DNA of 64,000 nucleotides, from assembly GCA_964552395.1 (NCBI GenBank), contig CAZKGM010000002.1, positions 1-64,000 of the forward strand, given 5' to 3'. Below the pieces are notes generated by a model that searched no databases, had not been told where the DNA came from, and worked only from the letters and a program-made list of their open reading frames with translations. The position numbers and the translations under genes are program-made. Position 1 is the stretch's first letter, and the number at the start of each line of letters is the position of its first letter. The stretch is from JAJDNH01 sp964552395 (GTDB lineage: Bacteria; Acidobacteriota; Thermoanaerobaculia; Thermoanaerobaculales; Sulfomarinibacteraceae). Below are positions 58,711 to 64,000 of the stretch, one piece after another.

Positions 58711-61138
58711 GAGGTTCAACGAGCACGCTCGCCGTAGCCTCTTCTTCGCGCGCTACGAGGCGAGTCGCGGCCAGAGTCGGGCAATCGGTTCCGAGCATCT
58801 CCTGCTCGGGATGCTCCGAGAGGCTGACGACGCTCTCGCCGATGTTCTCGACAGGCTCGATCTCGACGTCCAGGAGCTTCGTGAGGAGCTGGTCGGGGAG
58901 CAGGTTCCGCTGCAGCGGGTGAGCGCTTCGCCTGACCTGCCGCTGGCCGAGGACACCAAGAAGGCCCTGGCCTATGCAGTCAACGAGGCCGACAGTATGG
59001 GACACCAGGCGGTGGGCAGCGAGCATCTCCTGATCGGCCTCCTGCGCGTCGAGGAAAGCCTGGCTGCCCGCTACCTGGTGAGCCATGGAGTTGACCTCTA
59101 TCAGCTCCGCGAGGAGGTCAGCCGGTTCTTCCGCGAGCAGGAGATGGAGGCGAGCTCGCAAGCGACACCGAACCTGACGGAGTACTCCCGTGATCTGACC
59201 CTGCTGGCGGCTGATGATGCCTTCGATCCGCTGATCGGACGTGGGCTTGAGGTTGACAGGATCATCCAGATCCTGAGCCGGAGAACCAAGAACAACCCGC
59301 TCCTTCTCGGTGAAGCCGGCGTCGGGAAGACGGCGATCGTCGAAGGGCTGGCAACACGGATCATCGAAGGACGGGTGCCTCTGATCTTGGCGGAGAGACG
59401 AATCCTGGCCCTCGACCTGTCCCTCCTGGTGGCCGGCACCAAGTACCGAGGGCAGTTCGAAGAGCGCCTAAAGGGGCTTCTCAAGGAACTGCAGGAGCAT
59501 CCCGAGGTCATCGTGTTCATCGACGAGATCCACTCCCTGATCGGGACCGGATCGGCGGAGGGCTCTCTCGACGCAGCGAACATCCTCAAGCCCGCGCTGT
59601 CGCGGGGTGAAATCACCTGCATCGGCGCTACCACGGTTCGGGAGTACCGCAAGTACGTGGAGAAGGACCGGGCTCTGTCGCGGCGGTTCCAGGCGGTCAC
59701 CGTGCGGCAGCCATCGGAGGCCGAAACCGTTGACATCTTGAATGGAGTCAAATCGCGGTACGAGGAGTTTCACGGCGTCAGCTACACCGAGGATGCGGTT
59801 GCTGCTTCAGTAACCCATTCGGGCCGGTACATTCCCGATCGCTTTTTCCCGGACAAGGCCATCGATGTCCTGGACGAGGCCGGGGCGCGCGTCAAGCTTC
59901 GCCAGGCGAGCTCGACCACTTCCCTGCGCAAGGTGCAGAAGGAGATGCAGCGTGTCGTCCGCCAGATGAAGGATGCAATCTCGCGCAAGGAGTTCGAGCA
60001 CGCGGTCGAGCTGCGTGAGGAGGAGCTCCGTCTGCGTGAGGAACTCGAGATGCTCGAGCGAACGCAAGGCCATGGCGGCGAGGATGCGGTGGTCGTGAAT
60101 CGGGGAGACATCGAAGACGTTGTGGCCTCGTGGACCGGCATTCCGGTAACCTCAATCAAGGAGGATGAAGCGGACCGCCTGCGGCGAATGGAGGAGATTC
60201 TCCGGCAGCGCGTGGTGGGTCAGGACAATGCGATTGAGGCCCTCGCGCGGGCGATCCGGCGCAGCCGTCTCGGGCTCACGAACCCTGGTCGGCCCATCGG
60301 GTCGTTTATCTTCCTCGGGCCGTCGGGGGTCGGCAAGACGGAGGTCGCGCGGCAGCTGGCCCGTTTCCTGTTTCAGGACCCTCGGCACATGATCCGCTTC
60401 GACATGTCGGAGTACATGGAGAAGCACACAGTGTCGCGGCTCATTGGATCTCCTCCGGGCTACGTTGGTTTCGAGGAGGGCGGTCAGCTGTCGGAGCAGG
60501 TGCGGCGCAACCCTTACTCGGTGGTGCTGCTCGACGAGATCGAGAAGGCGCACCCCGACATCTACAACCTCCTTCTCCAGGTGTTAGAAGACGGTCGCAT
60601 GACCGACAACTACGGAAACGTCATCGACTTCACTAACACCATCATCATCATGACCTCGAACCTCGGAAGCCGCAGCCTGGTAGTCGATGGCCGGGTCGGC
60701 TTTGCCGGCGACTCGGAGGCTCTCGCCTTCGCGGCCATGGCCGAGATCATAGACCGCGAACTGCGTCGCCACTTTCCGCCGGAGTTTCTCAACCGGCTCG
60801 ACGACGTGATCGTGTTCGAACCGCTCCACGAGGCGAGTCTCTTGGAGGTTGCACGCCTGCTGCTGGACGAGACATCGGCCAACCTCCAGCGGCAGCACAT
60901 CTCGGTCGAGTTCGATCCCGAGCTCCCGCGCTGGCTTCTGGTCAGGGCCGGCGCCGATCCGCAGTCGGGTGCCCGCCCGCTGCGCCGGCTGGTCCAGCGC
61001 TGGATCGAAGACGCCGTAGCGGACTACCTCATCGACAATAGAACAGAGGAGGCGCCCCGGCTCCGGGTCACGCTCCGGGACGATCGGCCCGTCATCGACG
61101 CCGCCGACGTTACCATGCCATCGCGGGAGAGTTTGTGA
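58703..61138 (+). CDS. clpC: ClpC-type AAA+ unfoldase
   Basis: An 811-aa HSP100 chaperone that unfolds substrates for ClpP. The N-domain is a repeat (FERFNEHARRSLFFARYEA and AYAVNEADSMGHQAVGSEH, cited in part). D1 Walker A is GEAGVGKTA and D2 Walker A is GPSGVGKTE. The middle UVR-type segment (MKDAISRKEFEHAVELREEE, 20) is ClpC-like, and a VGF tripeptide in the D2 loop (GRVGFAGDS) matches the ClpP-docking loop of ClpC. It starts at 58703 within lolD. ClpC in a diderm organism, embedded between lolD and bamA, is notable. No clpP is in the window. Confidence 0.93.
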   Translation: MFERFNEHARRSLFFARYEASRGQSRAIGSEHLLLGMLREADDALADVLDRLDLDVQELREELVGEQVPLQRVSASPDLPLAEDTKKALAYAVNEADSMGHQAVGSEHLLIGLLRVEESLAARYLVSHGVDLYQLREEVSRFFREQEMEASSQATPNLTEYSRDLTLLAADDAFDPLIGRGLEVDRIIQILSRRTKNNPLLLGEAGVGKTAIVEGLATRIIEGRVPLILAERRILALDLSLLVAGTKYRGQFEERLKGLLKELQEHPEVIVFIDEIHSLIGTGSAEGSLDAANILKPALSRGEITCIGATTVREYRKYVEKDRALSRRFQAVTVRQPSEAETVDILNGVKSRYEEFHGVSYTEDAVAASVTHSGRYIPDRFFPDKAIDVLDEAGARVKLRQASSTTSLRKVQKEMQRVVRQMKDAISRKEFEHAVELREEELRLREELEMLERTQGHGGEDAVVVNRGDIEDVVASWTGIPVTSIKEDEADRLRRMEEILRQRVVGQDNAIEALARAIRRSRLGLTNPGRPIGSFIFLGPSGVGKTEVARQLARFLFQDPRHMIRFDMSEYMEKHTVSRLIGSPPGYVGFEEGGQLSEQVRRNPYSVVLLDEIEKAHPDIYNLLLQVLEDGRMTDNYGNVIDFTNTIIIMTSNLGSRSLVVDGRVGFAGDSEALAFAAMAEIIDRELRRHFPPEFLNRLDDVIVFEPLHEASLLEVARLLLDETSANLQRQHISVEFDPELPRWLLVRAGADPQSGARPLRRLVQRWIEDAVADYLIDNRTEEAPRLRVTLRDDRPVIDAADVTMPSRESL

Positions 61139-63558
61139 AGCAGATAACTTATGCGTACCTCGGCCTCTTTCTCGGCCTAGCCCTGTTTCTCCCCACGACG
61201 GTAGGCGCGGCTGCTGCCGACGAGGGACCGATCATCGCGGACATCGTCGTGCAAGGCGGAGTCACCCTCACCGTGGATACGGTCTCCTACTACCTCGGGC
61301 TCGAGCCCGGCGACCACCTCGATGTAAAGGCCATTGCCGACGGGTTTCATCGGCTGTGGGACTCGGGGCTCTTCGAAAACCTCCGCGTCGAGCGGGAGGA
61401 CCTCCCTGACGGCAAGGTCAAGCTCTACATCATCGTCAAGGAACGCCCGTTCGTCACCTCAGTGACGTTCGAAGGGCACCACAAGCTGACGACCTCCGAC
61501 ATCAAGGACAAGCTCGATGAGAAGGGGGTCGAGATTCCGCGCAACGTGCCGCTCAAGCTTGGCGACCTGAACAGGATCCAGACGGCACTGAAGGAAATCT
61601 ACGATGCCGAGGGGTATCGTTCCGCCGAGATCACGTACAAGATCGAGGATACTTCCAAGACCGAGAAGCGCGTGGTTTTCAACATCGAGGAGGGCGGCAG
61701 GGTCAAGATCCGGGAGATCGACTTCACGGGCAACGAGGTGTTCTCCGACTCGAGGCTCCGCCGGGCACTGAAGAAGACCAAGGAAGCCTCGTGGTATCGG
61801 TTATTCGGCAAGAAGATCATCTACTCAAAGGAGGCATGGGAGGAAGACCGGGACAATCTGAGGAAGTTCTATCTCAACCACGGTTACAAGGATGTCAAGA
61901 TCGGCAACCCGAAAATCACGCTGGTTGCCAGAAACCCCAACGCCGAGTCGCTCAAGAAGAAGAAGTACCGGCTCGAGATCACGATACCTGTGGAGGAAGG
62001 CGAGCCGTACACCATGGGCTCGCTGAAACTCTCGGGTGTGAAGGTGCTCGATGCCGCGAAGCTGACCGAGCTCTTCGATGTCAAGCCCGGGAAACGCTAC
62101 AGGTTCAAGGAGATCGACGACGGGATGGAGACGGTCCGCGACCTGTATCACAACCTCGGTTACATCTATGCCTACACCAACCAGGTGCTCGAGAACCGGA
62201 AGGGCGCGGACCACGTCGTCGACGTCACGATCGACGTATTCGAAGGCGATCGATACCACCTGGGCAGGCTGGAGTTCAAGGGCAACACCAATACCCGCGA
62301 CAAGGTGCTGCGCCGCGAGTTCTTCGTGTCCGAGGGCGACTGGATGAACATGGCGGGTTTCAAGAGCTCGGTTTACAAAGTCAACGCCCTCGGTTTTTGG
62401 AAGCTCGAGGACGACCCGCTCGAGTTCAAGTTCGATGACGAGGCCAAGCGCGTCAACGTGACCGTGAAGGGTCACGAGGTAGGTCGCAACGACATCCAGT
62501 TCGGCGCCGGTTACTCACAGCTGGACGGGCTCTTCGGCCAGGCCATGTTCAATACCAGGAACTTCCTCGGCAGGGGGGACATTCTCGGTCTCTCGCTGCA
62601 GACTGGTCAGAGGACGAATTACTACACGCTGAGCTTTACCGAGCCGTACTTCCTGGACCGGCGGATTCTCCTCGGGGGCTCGTTGTTCAAGACGAGCATC
62701 GACGTCGCTGACTTCTACCGGGAGACCAAGGGCGCCAGTGCTACCGTCGGTTTCGGGCTCGCTCGGTTCGGCTCCCTGTCGTTCCTCGTCTCCTACGAAG
62801 ATGTATTCTCTCGCTATAGCGTGTTCAAGTCAGGAGTCCCCGGAAACGTGACGGGGGGCCATCGCCCACCTGTGGTGGTGCCGCCACAGACTCAGCAGCC
62901 GCTGACGGTTGCGACCGAGGTGTTCGTCGGCAAGGTGTTTTCCATCACGCCGGGGTACAACTACGACTCCCGAGACGATCCGTTCGACCCTAACCGCGGC
63001 ACTCGCTTCTCCTTACGTCTCCGGATGGCAGGCGGCCCCCTCGGCGGAGACTTCGATTACTTCCGGCCGGAGATCGCATACTCGCTGTTCCTGCCGCTCA
63101 CCAAACGGACCGTGTTTGCTTTCAACATCGAGGGCGGGCAGTTCTTCCCGTACAACGGCTCGGAGATCCCGATCTACGAGCGCTACCGCCTTGGTGGTGA
63201 TCGAAGCCTGCGGGGATTTTCCGATTACACGGTGCTGCCCCGGGACGCCAACGGGAACTACTTCGTTTCCTCCGGAGGATCCAAGCTCGGTGGCGACCGG
63301 TTCTGGCAGGTCAATCTCGAGTACCAGTTCAAGGTTGGTGGTCCGGTAAAGATCGTCCTCTTCTCTGACCTCGGGAACACCTATTTCGATACTCAGGGCT
63401 GGGATTTCGCCAACTACCGCAGATCGGCAGGACTGGAGCTCAGGGTCACGCTGCCGATGTTCCAAGCCCCGCTTCGCTTCATCTATGGAGTCAACCTGGA
63501 TCCGTACCCCGATGAGAACAAGAGCAACTTCCAGTTCTCTATCGGAACCACATTCTAG
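61135..63558 (+). CDS. bamA: Outer-membrane protein assembly factor BamA
   Basis: An 807-aa Omp85 protein: signal peptide (cleavage near GAAAAD), five POTRA domains (residues about 30-430; e.g. IADIVVQGGVTLTVDTV and KEVDFTG-like IREIDFTGNEVFSDS) and a 16-strand barrel ending FQFSIGTTF with terminal Phe. The lid-lock loop RGF motif appears as SLRGFSDYT (about residue 693). It inserts beta-barrels into the outer membrane. The GTG start overlaps the clpC stop (GTGA). The next gene is its periplasmic chaperone. Confidence 0.95.
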   Translation: MKQITYAYLGLFLGLALFLPTTVGAAAADEGPIIADIVVQGGVTLTVDTVSYYLGLEPGDHLDVKAIADGFHRLWDSGLFENLRVEREDLPDGKVKLYIIVKERPFVTSVTFEGHHKLTTSDIKDKLDEKGVEIPRNVPLKLGDLNRIQTALKEIYDAEGYRSAEITYKIEDTSKTEKRVVFNIEEGGRVKIREIDFTGNEVFSDSRLRRALKKTKEASWYRLFGKKIIYSKEAWEEDRDNLRKFYLNHGYKDVKIGNPKITLVARNPNAESLKKKKYRLEITIPVEEGEPYTMGSLKLSGVKVLDAAKLTELFDVKPGKRYRFKEIDDGMETVRDLYHNLGYIYAYTNQVLENRKGADHVVDVTIDVFEGDRYHLGRLEFKGNTNTRDKVLRREFFVSEGDWMNMAGFKSSVYKVNALGFWKLEDDPLEFKFDDEAKRVNVTVKGHEVGRNDIQFGAGYSQLDGLFGQAMFNTRNFLGRGDILGLSLQTGQRTNYYTLSFTEPYFLDRRILLGGSLFKTSIDVADFYRETKGASATVGFGLARFGSLSFLVSYEDVFSRYSVFKSGVPGNVTGGHRPPVVVPPQTQQPLTVATEVFVGKVFSITPGYNYDSRDDPFDPNRGTRFSLRLRMAGGPLGGDFDYFRPEIAYSLFLPLTKRTVFAFNIEGGQFFPYNGSEIPIYERYRLGGDRSLRGFSDYTVLPRDANGNYFVSSGGSKLGGDRFWQVNLEYQFKVGGPVKIVLFSDLGNTYFDTQGWDFANYRRSAGLELRVTLPMFQAPLRFIYGVNLDPYPDENKSNFQFSIGTTF

Positions 63559-63573
63559 TCGGAGGTTTTAGCA

Positions 63574-64000
63574 ATGTATCGTTCCGCATTCCGTGTGTTG
63601 TGCATCGCGGTTTTGACGGCCGCAGCTGTGCCCGTGTTCGCGCAGCAGGCAAAGGCCGCACCCGCCTCGGGTTCCGCCACGCTGGTGAACGTCGCAGTCA
63701 TCGACGTTCAGCGGGTCGTGACCGAGTCCGATCCGGGCAAGGAGGCTCTGGGCAAGCTGAAGCAGCTCCAGGACCAGAAGATCGCAGAGGGAAAGAAGCT
63801 CCAGCAAGAGCTCGATGCGCTCAAGGACCAGTACAACAAGCAGCGGTTCACCCTCTCGGAGGACAAGCTCCAGGCGCTGCAGAAGAACATCGAGGACAAG
63901 AACATCCAGCTCAAGCGGTTCCAGGATGACGCGCAGCGCGATCTCGAGGATGCGCGCAAGAAGGCCCTCGACGGGTTGGAACAGAAGATCATGCCGATCA
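63574..64000 (+). CDS. skp: OmpH/Skp-like periplasmic chaperone (3' end outside window)
   Basis: The first 142 residues of an OmpH/Skp-family protein, cut by the window edge. It has a signal peptide (cleavage near VFAQQ), the family strand VAVIDVQRVVTESDPGKEAL (20) and then a long Lys/Gln/Glu-rich coiled coil. Skp holds unfolded outer-membrane proteins on their way to BamA. GGAGG lies 8 nt before the ATG, and it is 15 nt after bamA, the classic bamA-skp order. Confidence 0.9.
   Translation, partial: MYRSAFRVLCIAVLTAAAVPVFAQQAKAAPASGSATLVNVAVIDVQRVVTESDPGKEALGKLKQLQDQKIAEGKKLQQELDALKDQYNKQRFTLSEDKLQALQKNIEDKNIQLKRFQDDAQRDLEDARKKALDGLEQKIMPI

Overview
This is a high-GC, densely packed chromosomal segment from a diderm bacterium. 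The outer-membrane gene set (BamA, Skp/OmpH, TolC, Wza-type export, LolCD-like transporter, a secreted S46 dipeptidyl-peptidase) requires an outer membrane. The mix of CarD, PilZ proteins, an S46 peptidase, YIP1 proteins, a ClpC-type unfoldase and a PEP-synthase-like protein with receiver domains is most like Acidobacteriota, perhaps a Thermoanaerobaculia-like lineage. There is no rRNA in the window, so this placement is inference. I see no phage, transposase, CRISPR array or defence island; nearly everything looks like core chromosome.

Layout. 0.1-3.9 kb: a fadN-fadA beta-oxidation operon preceded by a FadR-type palindrome. 4.1-8.4 kb: an FAD oxidoreductase, a chalcone-isomerase-like exported protein and an S46 peptidase. 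8.4-11.3 kb: an outer-membrane barrel and a Wza-like exporter facing a degenerate receiver-PilZ protein. 11.3-13.8 kb: a membrane polyferredoxin plus a Tat-type DUF362 protein. 14-17 kb: a receiver/PEP-synthase-like hybrid. 17-18.6 kb: a PilZ protein, tRNA-Arg(CCU), a palindromic repeat, a small zinc-ribbon protein and ssb. 18.6-24.7 kb: murJ-dtd, then yraN-hslO-trmB-pfk-dCMP deaminase and ndk. 24.9-28.9 kb: superoxide dismutase, a DUF2231 protein, a POT/MFS transporter and a second phosphofructokinase. 29-35 kb: a five-gene MacAB-TolC-like efflux operon with a YIP1 gene inside it. 35-43.5 kb: ahcY, glcD, carD, a dicarboxylate symporter, several small envelope proteins, a class II aldolase and rarA. 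43.5-50.5 kb: glutaryl-CoA-dehydrogenase-like gene, a pseudo-ABC protein with two uncharacterised partners, polyferredoxin-thiI, a site-2 protease and HU. 50.6-55 kb: FAD oxidoreductase plus squalene/phytoene synthase, a histidine-ammonia-lyase homologue and an RsuA-type pseudouridine synthase. 55-64 kb: lysS, lolC/E-like, lolD-like, clpC, bamA and skp, an envelope-biogenesis run continuing past the window edge.

The most interesting points are: (1) an exporter-like ABC protein in which every catalytic motif is lost, co-oriented with two unknown proteins; (2) an ammonia-lyase whose MIO-forming Ala-Ser-Gly is Ala-Cys-Gly; (3) seven genes whose start codon lies exactly 6 nt after a TANNNT -10 element, implying systematic leaderless transcription; (4) a B. 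subtilis-like FadR operator in front of a B. subtilis-like fadN-fadA pair; (5) two phosphofructokinases whose active-site residues predict different phosphoryl donors; (6) a PEP-synthase-like ATP-grasp protein with receiver domains but no recognisable phosphohistidine or PEP-binding domains.
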